Source of the DNA: Gammaproteobacteria bacterium
GTDB taxonomy: Bacteria; Pseudomonadota; Gammaproteobacteria; Steroidobacterales; Steroidobacteraceae
Assembly: GCA_016707425.1 (NCBI GenBank)
Contig: JADJHU010000002.1
Location: forward strand, 248,001-312,000
Direction of reading: 5' to 3'
Length of the DNA: 64,000 bases
Shown here: positions 1 through 8,748 of the stretch, piece after piece
Numbering within the stretch: position 1 is the first letter of the stretch
How the letters are laid out: each line of letters begins with the position of its first letter
Notes under the pieces: generated by a model
Databases searched by the model: none
Seen by the model: the letters and a program-made list of their open reading frames with translations, nothing else
What the model was told of the DNA's origin: nothing
Translations under genes and position numbers: made by a program

Positions 1-873
1 GAAGGCTGCCTCCCCGTACTTCGGATCGCCCGCGACCGGGTGGCCCGCATAGGCGGCATGCACCCGGATCTGATGGGTGCGACCCGTGTCGATGCCGACT
101 TCCACGAGCGTCGCCTCGCGGCCAAAGAACTGCACGGGCCGGAAGCGGCTCACCGCTGCCTTGCCACTCGCGTGCACCCTGACCGTGCGCTCGCCGCCCA
201 CGCGCAGATCCGTGCGCAGCGGCGCCTCGATGCGCCGGGCTCCGAGGTTCCAGTGGCCCTGCACGAGCGCGAGATAGCGCTTGTCGAAGCCCCCACCCTC
301 GCGCAGCAGGGCGTGCAGGGTCCGCAGGACGCTGCGCCGCCGGGCGACCAGGAGGCAGCCGCTCGTATCGCGATCCAGGCGATGCACGAGCTCGAGTTCC
401 TCCCCCGGGCGCGCTGCCCGCAGCGCCTCGATCACCCCGAAGCCCACACCGCTGCCGCCATGCACCGCCACACCGGCAGGCTTGTCGATCACGATCAGGC
501 GCTCATCCTCGGATATGACGGCCTGCACGATGCGATCGACGAGCTCGCGCGGCGCGCGCACCGGACCCGCCGCGGGCGCCTCGTGCACCGGCGGAAGGCG
601 CAGGTCGTCTCCCGGCTTCAGCCGCTGCTCGGGTTGTGCGCGCCGGCCGTTGACCCGCACCTCACCGCGCCGGATCAGGCGAAACAGCCGGCTCCTCGGC
701 ACCCCTGGCAGCAACCGGGCGAGCTGCCTGTCGAGCCTCTGGCCCGCGCCCTCGTCGTCGACGGCAACGTGACGCACCCCCGCGCGTATCTCGGACGCGG
801 GGCGATTTCGCCCCGGCTTCGGCAAAGATCCTGCGGGGCCATCGTAAGGCGTTGTTTTTTCAGAGTTCTTCAA
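1..873 (-). CDS. rluC: 23S rRNA pseudouridine synthase RluC (3' end cut by window)
   Basis: RluC converts specific uridines of 23S rRNA to pseudouridine. The minus-strand reading frame shows an N-terminal S4-type RNA-binding domain (GQRLDRQLARLLPGVPRSR), the catalytic signature VHRLDRDTSG carrying the nucleophilic Asp, and the family motif GRTHQIRVHAAYAGHPVAGD just before the window edge. The last part of the protein lies outside. The start is uncertain. A TTG at 873 gives about 30 extra residues before the S4 domain, while a GTG at 777 begins right at it. The 873 start overlaps the -10 region of the divergent rne promoter. A divergent rluC/rne pair is also the E. coli arrangement. No stop codon is visible because of the truncation. 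Confidence 0.9.
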   Translation of the reverse strand, partial: MKNSEKTTPYDGPAGSLPKPGRNRPASEIRAGVRHVAVDDEGAGQRLDRQLARLLPGVPRSRLFRLIRRGEVRVNGRRAQPEQRLKPGDDLRLPPVHEAPAAGPVRAPRELVDRIVQAVISEDERLIVIDKPAGVAVHGGSGVGFGVIEALRAARPGEELELVHRLDRDTSGCLLVARRRSVLRTLHALLREGGGFDKRYLALVQGHWNLGARRIEAPLRTDLRVGGERTVRVHASGKAAVSRFRPVQFFGREATLVEVGIDTGRTHQIRVHAAYAGHPVAGDPKYGEAAF

Positions 874-881
874 GCTATAAT
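852..881 (+). promoter_or_regulatory. sigma70-type promoter of rne
   Basis: A -35 hexamer TTGTTT (852-857) and a perfect -10 TATAAT (876-881) are separated by 18 nt. Initiation near 888 would give rne a leader of about 375 nt, close in length to the known long autoregulatory rne leader of E. coli. The -10 region overlaps the possible TTG start of rluC on the other strand. Confidence 0.75.
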
Positions 882-1265
882 TCCACTGTTGCTGTGTCGG
901 CTCCGAATACAGGAGCCGCAGCAGGCACAATCCAGCGTGGCGCGACCGTTCGCGGGCTCAAGACGAATCGAACGCGCCGCATGTTAGTTGGTCCCCGACG
1001 AGGGGGCCATCGCGTAGGGCCGATGAGGTTTGCGCAGCCGCGGGATGAATCCATGCGGACCCCCGGTGCGCAAGGTCGGTTTGCAGTCCAAGGATTTTCG
1101 GCGCCCGCCTCCCGGGTCGGGCATTGAACGTGAACGCAAGTCTCGCGCCTCAAGTCGATTCTCTGGTTCTCGATGGCTGCCGCCGCTGTGAGCGGCCCCG
1201 CAGGCCGTCGCCGTCATGGGCAGCCGACCCTTCCCTCCCGGCCCCTCACCTCATCGTAGGGGCAC
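882..1265 (+). promoter_or_regulatory. long 5' untranslated leader of rne
   Basis: This stretch of about 380 nt holds no credible gene on either strand. It is the leader between the rne promoter and the rne start. A clear hairpin lies at 990-1008: GGTCCCC pairs with GGGGGCC (one G-U pair) around a GACGA loop. In enterobacteria the rne leader folds into hairpins that RNase E binds to cleave its own mRNA. The position and length suggest the same role here, but sequence similarity to the enterobacterial element is not obvious. A Shine-Dalgarno AGGGGC sits just before the rne ATG. Confidence 0.55.
990..1008 (+). other. hairpin in the rne leader
   Basis: GGTCCCC (990-996) pairs with GGGGGCC (1002-1008) around GACGA. 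It is the most stable simple hairpin visible in the rne leader and a candidate for RNase E autoregulation. Confidence 0.5.
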
Positions 1266-3662
1266 ATGAAGAGAATGCTCGTCAATGCAACTCAGCAGGA
1301 AGAGTTGCGCGTCGCACTGGTTGATGGTCAGAAGCTTTTCGACCTCAGCATCGAGATACCTTCCAGGGAACAGAAAAAGGCCAACATCTACAAAGGGCGC
1401 ATCTCCCGCGTCGAACCCTCACTCGAGGCGTGCTTCATCGACTATGGCAGCGAGCGCCATGGCTTTCTGCCGCTGAAGGAAATCTCCCGTGAGTACTTCC
1501 GGCAGCAACCGCAGGGCGGCCGCCTGAACATCCGTGAGCTCCTGACCGAAGGCCAGGAGCTCGTGGTTCAGGTGGAGAAGGAGGAGCGCGGCAACAAGGG
1601 CGCCGCACTCACCACGTTCATCAGCCTCGCCGGACGCTTCCTGGTGCTCATGCCCAACAGCCCGCGCGCGGGCGGCGTTTCGCGCCGTATCGAAGGCGAG
1701 GAGCGCGACCAGCTGCGAGCAGCCATGGACGAGCTCACCATCCCGGAAGGGATGGGCGCCATCGTACGCACCGCAGGAGTCGGTCGTACCGCCACCGAGC
1801 TGCAATGGGACCTCGACAACCTCAAGACTCAGTGGGAGCAGATCGCCGGGGCGATCGACGGCCGTCCCGCCCCCTTCCTGATCTACCGTGAGAGCGATCC
1901 GGTGACGCGCGCACTGCGCGACTACCTCTCGGACGACATCGGCGAGGTGCTGGTCGACGACCCGGCGGCCTTCGAGAAGGCCCAGGAGTACATGCAGCGC
2001 TTCATGCCCGCCGAGGTGCAGCGGCGACTCCGGCTCTACACGGACGACATTCCGCTCTTCACGCGCTTCCAGATCGAGAGCCAGATCGAGTCGGCCTATG
2101 CGCACAAGGTGCAGCTGCCCTCCGGCGGCAGCATCGTGATCGACTACACCGAGGCGCTCGTCTCGATCGACATCAACTCCGCGCGCGCCACGCGCGGCAG
2201 CGACATCGAGACCACCGCGCTCAACACCAACCTCGAGGCGGCCGACGAAATCGCACGGCAGCTCAGGATCCGCGACATCGGCGGGTTGATCGTCATCGAT
2301 TTCATCGACATGGAGTCGCAGAGCAGCCAGCGTGAGGTCGAGGATCGTCTTCGCGAGGCCATGAAGATGGACCGCGCGCGCATCCAGATCGGGCGTCTCT
2401 CGCGCTTCGGACTCCTCGAGATGTCGCGTCAGCGCCTGCGACCCTCGCTCGGGGAGTCGAGCCACATCGTCTGCCCGCGCTGCGTCGGCATTGGCAGCAT
2501 CAGGAGCGTCGAGTCGATGGCACTCGCCATCCTGCGGCTCATCGGCGAGGAGCTGCGCAAGGAGCGCACCGCACGTGTCGTCGCCCAGGTGCCCGTGGAA
2601 GTCGCCACCTATCTCATCAACGAGAAGCGCGAGTGGCTGCGTACGCTCGAGGACAAGAGCGAAGCCGGGCTCATCATCGTCCCGAACCCGAACATCGAGA
2701 CACCGGAATACTCGATCCGCCGCGTGCGGGGTGACGAGATCGACCTGCCCGAAAACCGGCAGGTGAGCTATCTCATGCCGACGGCGCCCGAAGTCCCCGA
2801 TCCGAGCGGAGCGAAGGACGGGCGGCCGCCCCAGGAAGCGGCCGCCGTGCCGACGATCCTGCCATCGACGGCTGCACCGATCGTCGCAGCGCCGCCGGCG
2901 GCAGCGGCGCCGGTACCCCACGTTCCGCAGCTCGGCGTTCTGGGCCGCATCCGGCGCTGGCTGGTCGGTGATCCGCAGCCCGCACCCGGTGGAACGGCGG
3001 ACACCACCGCACGGCGTAGTACTTCGGGCCGCGGCGAGCGGCGCGACACACGCCGTGGCGGCGAGGGTCACCGCGGCGAACATCAGCGACCCCGTCGCCA
3101 CGCCGAGGGCACCCGGCGTGAGCGCGATCGCGGCCGCGGCGAGCGCGGCGAACGGGCACGCGAGGGCCAGCAGCCGCGCCCGCCACGCGAGGGGCGTGAT
3201 CGCGACGCGCACGAGAGCCGCGGCGCGGGGCGTGGGCCGCGCGACCGTGAGAGCAGGCGGCCACGAGAGCCCGGGAGCGCCGCGACGCCGCCGCCGAGTG
3301 CGCCTGAAGCCAGTGAGGCGCTGAACCCACAGGAGCCAGGGGCCACGATCCCGGGCACGTCGGCTGGCGAGCCCAGCGGCGAGCGGCGCAGCCGCCGGGG
3401 GAGGCGCCGTGGTCGCCGAGGTACGGGGGGGCGCGACGGCGCAGCAGCGGACATCCAGGCGTCGGGCGAAACGTCGTCGAGGGACAGCATCGAGGCGAAC
3501 GGCGCGGCGGACACGAGTGCACCCGCCGCACCGCGCGAGTCGGGTCAGACGGAGGTCGTCTTCCACTCCGAGCCGAGCCATCCGCGCGACGGGCGCCCGC
3601 ACGTCGTGTGGTCGTCGACCCCAGGCGACACACCCGGCACCGGCGGCAGTCACGAGGACTGA
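1266..3662 (+). CDS. rne: ribonuclease E
   Basis: RNase E is the main endoribonuclease of mRNA decay and of rRNA and tRNA processing, and it scaffolds the degradosome at the inner membrane. The 798-residue protein has an S1 domain (about 36-125), an RNase H-like and 5' sensor region, and the DNase I-like catalytic core with the metal-binding aspartates D302 (VSIDINSARATRG) and D345 (LIVIDFIDME). The Zn-link CPRC lies at 403-406. After about residue 520 the protein turns into a Pro/Ala stretch and then a long, very Arg/Gly/Glu-rich tail. This fits the disordered scaffold half but is shorter than in E. coli (1061 aa). ATG with SD AGGGGC. It is monocistronic, facing a convergent secreted-protein gene 30 nt downstream. 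Confidence 0.97.
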   Translation: MKRMLVNATQQEELRVALVDGQKLFDLSIEIPSREQKKANIYKGRISRVEPSLEACFIDYGSERHGFLPLKEISREYFRQQPQGGRLNIRELLTEGQELVVQVEKEERGNKGAALTTFISLAGRFLVLMPNSPRAGGVSRRIEGEERDQLRAAMDELTIPEGMGAIVRTAGVGRTATELQWDLDNLKTQWEQIAGAIDGRPAPFLIYRESDPVTRALRDYLSDDIGEVLVDDPAAFEKAQEYMQRFMPAEVQRRLRLYTDDIPLFTRFQIESQIESAYAHKVQLPSGGSIVIDYTEALVSIDINSARATRGSDIETTALNTNLEAADEIARQLRIRDIGGLIVIDFIDMESQSSQREVEDRLREAMKMDRARIQIGRLSRFGLLEMSRQRLRPSLGESSHIVCPRCVGIGSIRSVESMALAILRLIGEELRKERTARVVAQVPVEVATYLINEKREWLRTLEDKSEAGLIIVPNPNIETPEYSIRRVRGDEIDLPENRQVSYLMPTAPEVPDPSGAKDGRPPQEAAAVPTILPSTAAPIVAAPPAAAAPVPHVPQLGVLGRIRRWLVGDPQPAPGGTADTTARRSTSGRGERRDTRRGGEGHRGEHQRPRRHAEGTRRERDRGRGERGERAREGQQPRPPREGRDRDAHESRGAGRGPRDRESRRPREPGSAATPPPSAPEASEALNPQEPGATIPGTSAGEPSGERRSRRGRRRGRRGTGGRDGAAADIQASGETSSRDSIEANGAADTSAPAAPRESGQTEVVFHSEPSHPRDGRPHVVWSSTPGDTPGTGGSHED

Positions 3663-3692
3663 AGCCGGGCGGATCGACGAGGCGGCCGCGGG

Positions 3693-4457
3693 CTACTGCG
3701 GCGCGGCCTCCGTGGGTTCCGTGGGTGGCGAGACAGGTGCAGGCGCGGGCGCGGGCGCCGCTGCCGGCACGGGGTCTGCTGCTGGAGGCGAATCTGTCGA
3801 CACCGTCGCAGCGGCGGCCGGCGGAGGCGACGGGATATCAACCGGAGCTGGCAGGACGTCCGTGGCCGACTTGCCGCCCGTCTTCTGAAGCCTCGCGAGC
3901 TGCTCGGCCTCGCGCGCAGCGCGATCGATCTTGGCCTGCGGCGGGCAGACCTGGATGCCGAACTTGCACTCCGGAACACCATCGGGCCCGTAGATCTGGA
4001 TGATCGTCAGCCGCCAGTCATCACCGTCGGGCCGCTTGAAGAGCGCGCCCACACCCGCGATACCCAGGAATTTCTCGTCGTAGAAGCGCATCTTGAAGGT
4101 CTTGCCGACCCACTCGGCGCGCTTCGGCTTGTAGCCGACCATGCTGGCGATCATGCCGGTGTTCTGATGCCACCCTTCGTAGAGTGTCTCCCCGACCCTG
4201 AACCAGACATAGAAGTCCTGACTGTTATTCAGCGCACTCCAGCCCGAGTGAACCTGGCCGTAGCTGTTGACTTCGAGGTACTCCGTCTTTGTCGAGCTGA
4301 CGTCGAGCACGAGCGCCTCGAGCTCGTCACCGAACTTCTTGCTCGGCTTGAGGCAGGACAACGGAAACAGGAGACAACTGAGAGCGTACGCAGGCACAGA
4401 CACGACCAGCATACCTGCGAGCAGCGCAGCCGCCGCACGCCTGGGACAGAGCTTCAT
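3693..4457 (-). CDS. secreted protein of unknown function, Pro/Ala-rich tail
   Basis: I do not recognise this family. The protein (254 aa) begins with a typical signal peptide (KLCPRR, a hydrophobic core, AYA cleavage region). A soluble domain of about 150 residues follows, rich in aromatic residues (DFYVWFRVGETLYEGWH) and with several Cys (SCLLFPLSCLK, CKFGIQVCPP) that could form disulfides. The last 60 residues are low-complexity Pro/Ala/Val. The ATG at 4457 is preferred because GGGGGAAG lies just upstream; a GTG five codons earlier would place that SD inside the gene. It lies 81 nt behind the phosphatase gene, with a possible promoter between. It may be an envelope protein. No function is claimed. 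Confidence 0.75.
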   Translation of the reverse strand: MKLCPRRAAAALLAGMLVVSVPAYALSCLLFPLSCLKPSKKFGDELEALVLDVSSTKTEYLEVNSYGQVHSGWSALNNSQDFYVWFRVGETLYEGWHQNTGMIASMVGYKPKRAEWVGKTFKMRFYDEKFLGIAGVGALFKRPDGDDWRLTIIQIYGPDGVPECKFGIQVCPPQAKIDRAAREAEQLARLQKTGGKSATDVLPAPVDIPSPPPAAAATVSTDSPPAADPVPAAAPAPAPAPVSPPTEPTEAAPQ

Positions 4458-4492
4458 GGCTTCCCCCTGCACGAATCCCCCTGAGCGATCGG

Positions 4493-4521
4493 ATCCTACT
4501 CCCGCGTCACCGCAGCCACAA
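4493..4521 (-). promoter_or_regulatory. possible sigma70-type promoter of the secreted-protein gene
   Basis: On the minus strand TTGTGG (4521-4516) is followed after exactly 17 nt by TAGGAT (4498-4493), in the 81-nt gap upstream of the unknown secreted protein. Three of six and four of six bases match consensus, so this is a modest candidate. Confidence 0.3.
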
Positions 4522-4538
4522 CAGGGACACCACCGCAG

Positions 4539-5003
4539 TCACGAGGATTGCAGCCGGGCGATGAGGCCGCGGGAAGCCGCCTCGACGAGATCGAGCACGC
4601 GCTCGAAGCCTTCCGGCCCACCGTAGTACGGGTCGGGGACCTCGGGCACCCCGATCTCCGGGGCATATTCCATGAACAAGCGCACCTGCTGGCTCTGTAC
4701 CGATGAGGCGCGCTCCAGGATGTCAGACTGATTCTGCCGGTCCATGGCAAGCATGAGGTCGAAGCGGCTGAAGTCCGCGTGCTCGATCTGGCGAGCGCGC
4801 AGCACCGAGAGGTCGTAGCCGCGCTGCCCGGCGGCCCGGATCATGCGCGGATCCGGCGGCTCCCCGATGTGATAGTTGCCCGTGCCCGCCGAGTCGACGG
4901 CCAGCACGAGATCCGGTGCCTCACGCGCAGCGAGGGTCCGCAACACGCCCTCAGCCGCAGGCGAACGGCAGATGTTGCCGAGGCAGACGAAGAGGATCCT
5001 CAC
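4539..5003 (-). CDS. low-molecular-weight protein-tyrosine phosphatase
   Basis: This small cytosolic phosphatase removes phosphate from tyrosine residues. In bacteria such enzymes often work opposite a tyrosine kinase in polysaccharide export. The 154-aa protein starts with the P-loop VCLGNICRSP, giving the C7-x5-R13 catalytic motif. The general-acid aspartate is in VPDPYYGG (about D124). The length is normal for the family. The GTG start shares bases with the kdsB stop (GTGA), so it is probably translated by coupling as the tail of the comEC-to-kdsB operon. No kinase partner or polysaccharide locus is in the window, so the substrate is unknown. A similar phosphatase behind kdsB is common in related bacteria (recollection of family context). 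Confidence 0.9.
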   Translation of the reverse strand: MRILFVCLGNICRSPAAEGVLRTLAAREAPDLVLAVDSAGTGNYHIGEPPDPRMIRAAGQRGYDLSVLRARQIEHADFSRFDLMLAMDRQNQSDILERASSVQSQQVRLFMEYAPEIGVPEVPDPYYGGPEGFERVLDLVEAASRGLIARLQSS

Positions 5004-5779
5004 CTGCGTCCCTCACGCGACGTCCCGGCACCGAGGAGGCGGGCAACACGCACCAGGTCCTCCGGCGTGTTGACGTCCGCACCAGGATGCTCCGCGGCCC
5101 CGATCACGCGGATGTCGAAGCCCTGCTCGAGTGCGCGCAGCTGCTCGAGCTTCTCGCTCTCCTCGAGCGTGGTTGGTGCAAGCGCAGCGAGCCGCAGCAG
5201 CGCGCCCACGCGATAGCCATAGATGCCAATGTGTCGGCGTGCGCCCGTGAAGCACCGCTGGCTCGCGAGCCCGGCGGGGGCACCATCGCGGCTCCAGGGA
5301 ATGGGTGCGCGACTGAAATAGAGCGCACGACCCCTTGTATCCGTCACGACCTTGACGGCATTCGGATCGAGGAATTCCTCCAGACACTCGATGCTCGCGG
5401 CGGCCGTCGACATGTCCGCCCCAGGCGTGTCCCCGAGTGCCAGCGCAACCGCGTCGATGAGCGACGGCGGCATCAGTGGCTCGTCCCCCTGGAGATTGAC
5501 CACGAGCTCATCCGGACTCCAGCCGCGACTGCGGGCGACCTCGGCAATCCGATCCGTGCCGGAGACGTGTGTTGACGCCGTGAGCGCCACGCGCGCACCG
5601 AAGCCGCGCGCGGCGCCGGCGATGCGCTCGTCGTCTGTGGCGATCCACACCTCGGCCGCGCGCGACCGGCATGCGCGCTCATGGACCCACTCCAGCATCG
5701 GTCGGGCACCGATCGGTGCGAGCACCTTTCCGGGGAAGCGCGACGAGGCGAAGCGCGCGGGGATGACGACACGGAACAC
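5000..5779 (-). CDS. kdsB: 3-deoxy-manno-octulosonate cytidylyltransferase (CMP-Kdo synthetase)
   Basis: KdsB activates Kdo with CTP to make CMP-Kdo, the donor for the inner core of lipopolysaccharide. The N-terminal nucleotide-binding motif VVIPARFASSRFPGK, the VVNLQGDEPLMPP block, and the later ALYFSRAPIPW and HIGIYGYR blocks all match the family. The preferred GTG start at 5779 aligns with known N-termini and has GGGG upstream. A GTG at 5797, directly after the ycaR stop, adds six residues and is possible. It sits in the order lpxK-ycaR-kdsB, the usual gammaproteobacterial lipid A/Kdo group, and overlaps the phosphatase start by four bases. Its partner for Kdo synthesis, kdsA, lies at 51.4 kb. 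Confidence 0.95.
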   Translation of the reverse strand: MFRVVIPARFASSRFPGKVLAPIGARPMLEWVHERACRSRAAEVWIATDDERIAGAARGFGARVALTASTHVSGTDRIAEVARSRGWSPDELVVNLQGDEPLMPPSLIDAVALALGDTPGADMSTAAASIECLEEFLDPNAVKVVTDTRGRALYFSRAPIPWSRDGAPAGLASQRCFTGARRHIGIYGYRVGALLRLAALAPTTLEESEKLEQLRALEQGFDIRVIGAAEHPGADVNTPEDLVRVARLLGAGTSREGRR

Positions 5780-5798
5780 GGCGGTGAACCCCGTCACC

Positions 5799-5987
5799 TC
5801 AACGCTCGAGGAGCGCATCGCCCGGTTCGAGGTGGCGGGCCTCTTCCTCGAGCATCACCGGAACGCCGTCGCGGACCGGATAGGCCAGTCGGTCGGCGCG
5901 GCAGACGAGCACGGCGTGCTCGCGCTGATACTGCAGCGGACCCTTGCAGACCGGGCAGGCGAGGATGTCGATCAGGCGCGAGTCCAT
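5799..5987 (-). CDS. ycaR: Trm112/UPF0434 family small zinc-ribbon protein YcaR
   Basis: A 62-residue protein of the Trm112p-like (UPF0434) family. It begins MDSRLIDILACPVCKGPL, with a CxxC knuckle, then a second half containing RADRLAYPVRDGVPVML, typical of these proteins. The family's bacterial role is not settled. Its eukaryotic relatives stabilise methyltransferases. The ATG at 5987 is chosen because a strong GGAGGG lies just upstream and the family starts there. A further upstream ATG would add eleven non-conserved residues. It overlaps the end of lpxK and is followed immediately by kdsB, the standard gene order in gammaproteobacteria. Confidence 0.92.
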   Translation of the reverse strand: MDSRLIDILACPVCKGPLQYQREHAVLVCRADRLAYPVRDGVPVMLEEEARHLEPGDALLER

Positions 5988-6982
5988 GAACCCTCCGGTC
6001 CGATCCGCGAGAGCAGGCATCCGAGCAGACGCTGCGCATCCTCAGCCGCCAGCTCGCCGCGGACGGGCACGTACCAGAGCCGGGGGTTGCGGAACGAGAC
6101 GCATTTTACGGCATCCTTCTCCGTCATGAGCACGGGGTACGCGTCACCGAACTCGAGCTCCCTCGCCGCAAAGACGTGATGGTCGGGGAACGGATGCTCT
6201 TCGACCACGAGCCCGTGATCGCGCAGCATCGCGAAGAAGCGCGCAGGATTGCCGATCCCGGCCACGGCGTGCACCCGCTGCCCGGCAAGTGTCGCCAGCC
6301 GGCGCGCCGGGCCCTCACCGCCGAGCGCCACGGCCTCACCCGGCACGAGGCGCATCGGGATGGCCCGCGGCCATTCGGGACGCGGGCCGCCATTCAGCAC
6401 CACTGCATCGACCTCCTCGAGTCGCGCCGGGAGTTCACGCAAGGGACCCGCGGGCAGCAGACGCCCGTTACCGAGACCGCGGGTCGCATCGATCACCACG
6501 ATCTCGGCATCGCGTGCCAGCGCATGATGCTGCAGCCCGTCATCGGAGACGATCACGCTGGCGCCTGCATCGACAAGCAGGCGTGCGGCCGCCACCCGAT
6601 CGCGCCCCACAGCCACCGCACAGCCGGTCCTCCGGCGCATGAGCCAGGCCTCGTCGCCCGCGACCTCCGGTCCGCATGCATCGTCGACGAGAAGAGGCGC
6701 ACGCGCCCGACCGCCGTAGCCGCGAGAGACGATCCCCGGCTTCACGCCCCGCTCGGCGAGGAGTCGTGCAAGCTCGATCACGAGGGGCGTCTTGCCTGTC
6801 CCACCCACCGAGAGATTGCCGACGACGATCACGGGCCGGCCAACCCGAAGGACGCGCAGCCATCCGCGCCGGTATGCCGCGCGCCTCAGTCGCACCGCTG
6901 CGCCGAAGAGCGCAGCGAGAGGGCGCAGCCACGCCCCGCCGCCCGCCCCTTCGTACCAGATCCCGATGAGCCAGCGATGCAT
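5972..6982 (-). CDS. lpxK: tetraacyldisaccharide 4'-kinase
   Basis: LpxK phosphorylates the 4' position of the tetraacyldisaccharide 1-phosphate, the sixth step of lipid A synthesis, on the inner face of the cytoplasmic membrane. The 336-aa protein has the N-terminal membrane-contacting segment (WLIGIWYEG and following hydrophobics) and the Walker A site VVGNLSVGGTGKTP. It also has the RGYGG motif, SDDGLQHHAL, and a C-terminal FPDHHVF/LMTEKDAVKC block. The ATG at 6982 has GAGG six bases upstream and fits the family. It lies directly behind msbA and overlaps ycaR. The msbA-lpxK pair is the classical order, linking lipid A synthesis to its flipping. Confidence 0.95.
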   Translation of the reverse strand: MHRWLIGIWYEGAGGGAWLRPLAALFGAAVRLRRAAYRRGWLRVLRVGRPVIVVGNLSVGGTGKTPLVIELARLLAERGVKPGIVSRGYGGRARAPLLVDDACGPEVAGDEAWLMRRRTGCAVAVGRDRVAAARLLVDAGASVIVSDDGLQHHALARDAEIVVIDATRGLGNGRLLPAGPLRELPARLEEVDAVVLNGGPRPEWPRAIPMRLVPGEAVALGGEGPARRLATLAGQRVHAVAGIGNPARFFAMLRDHGLVVEEHPFPDHHVFAARELEFGDAYPVLMTEKDAVKCVSFRNPRLWYVPVRGELAAEDAQRLLGCLLSRIGPEGSWTRA

Positions 6983-7000
6983 GCCGCGCCTCGAACGCAC

Positions 7001-8748
7001 TCACACCTTGAACTGCATGCGGTGCAGCTGCGCATAGAGTCCGTCGCGCGCCAGAAGCGCGGTATGCGTGCCACGCTCGACGATGCGCCCCTCCTCGAGC
7101 ACGACGATGAGGTCAGCCCTCTCGACCGTCGAGAGGCGATGAGCAATCACGAGCGTCGTGCGACCGCGCGCGAGCCCGTCGAGCGCCGCCTGGATGTGGC
7201 GCTCGGCCTCCGTATCGAGGGCAGAGGTCGCCTCGTCGAGGATGAGCACCGGCGCATTCTTCAGCAGCGCGCGCGCGATCGAGACGCGCTGGCGCTGCCC
7301 GCCCGAGAGCAGCGCGCCCCGATCGCCGACCACGGTGTCGAGGCCGAGCGGCAGGTCGCGGGCAAACTCGCTCACGTGGGCATCATGCGCCGCAGCCTCG
7401 AGCGCCTCCGGTGAGGCGGCCGGCGAACCGAAGGCGATGTTGGCACGGATGGTATCGTCGAAGAGCACGACCTCCTGCGACACGAGGCTCACCTGGCGGC
7501 GCAGGTCCTCGATACGGTATTCACGCACATCCACGCCGTCGAGCAGCACCTGGCCGGCAAGCGGATCGTAGAAGCGTGGCAGGAGCGCCGCGAGCGTCGT
7601 CTTGCCGCTGCCCGAACGCCCGACCAGTGCGACCGTCTGCCCGGGCGGTACGGCCAGATCGATCTCGTGGAGCACCATTCCCTGTCCGGCCGCATAGCCG
7701 AAACTCACCCGCCGGAATTCGACTTCGCCGCGTGCACGCGCGAGGCTGCGGCTGCCGCCAGCCGGTTCCTCGGGTTCATCGAGGACTGCGAACACATCGG
7801 CGCCGGCGGCAATGCCCTGCTGCAGCGAGGCGAACACGGCGACCAGCCGCCGCAGCGGCGCCGTCACCAGCAGCAGCGCGGTGAGGAAGGAGAGAAACTC
7901 CCCGACGGTCATGTCCTGTCGCGAGACCTGGAGGATCGCGGCATACATGATGCCGGCAAGACCGAAGGCCGCGATCAGCTGCACGACCGGATTGCTGGTT
8001 GCGCGCGTGGCGATCAGGCGCATGTTGCTGTGGCGATTGCGCTCGTTGGCCACCTCGAAGGCGGCACGCTGCTGCGCCTGCGCATTGAACACCTTGATGA
8101 GACGGTGCGCATCGAGTGCCTCGCGGGCCACACGCGTCACGTCACCCATGGAGTCCTGGATGCGGGTGCTGTACCGGCGGAACAGGTGGTTGACCCGCCG
8201 GATCAGGGCCGCGAGAACTGGCGCGAGTGCGATGGTCAGTGCCGCGAGCCGCCAGTTGAGCCAGAAGAGCCACCCGAGGAGCCCCGCGATGGTGAGCGTA
8301 TCGCGGATCAGCACGGTGACCGAGTTGGTGCTCGCCTCGGCGACGAGTTCGATGTTGTACGTGAGCCGCGACAGCATCTCCGCCGGCGAGGAGCGGTCGT
8401 AGTAACGCGTCGGCAGACGCAGGTATTTTGCGAACAGCTCGCCTCTAAGGGACTTGATCACCTGGCGCCCGACCCAGCCGGGGAAATAGCCGGAGACGTA
8501 GTCGCCGAGACCGCGCAGGAAGAACAGCACGACGATGGCCGCGGGCACGAACCAGAGCACGTCGGATCGCGTTCGACGAAGGCGCCGTCCAGGAACCTGC
8601 GCACCAGCCAGGCGAGTGCCGAGTCGGTGGCAGCGAACAGCGCCATGCCGAGCACGCCCACGAGGAACATCCGCCAGTGCGGCAGCGCGTAGCCGAGCAG
8701 CCGGCGGTAGACTGCAGCCGGATCCGCGGACAGGACGCCGCGCCTCAC
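7001..8748 (-). CDS. msbA: lipid A flippase MsbA (reading frame broken by one missing base)
   Basis: MsbA is the ABC exporter that flips lipid A-core across the inner membrane. The ATPase half is complete: Walker A VGRSGSGKTT, signature LLSGGQRQR, Walker B LILDEATSALD. The transmembrane half is split between two frames. The N-terminus (GTG at 8748, through FLDGAFVERDP) reads in one frame, and DVLWFVPAAIVVLFF onward in another. The break is at 8561-8566, where CCGAC is expected to be CCGGAC. Restoring one base gives 582 codons, exactly the E. coli length. Because the gene is normally essential, a sequencing or assembly error is more likely than true loss. The GTG start overlaps the exbD stop (GTGA). 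Confidence 0.92.

Noticed and set aside
40..987. 315-codon plus-strand open frame over rluC
   Set aside because: It is the antisense of rluC, whose minus-strand frame carries all the family motifs; Arg/Ala/His-rich noise.
1419..3653. 744-codon minus-strand open frame antisense to rne
   Set aside because: High GC keeps the antisense frame open; no family motif, and rne is unambiguous.
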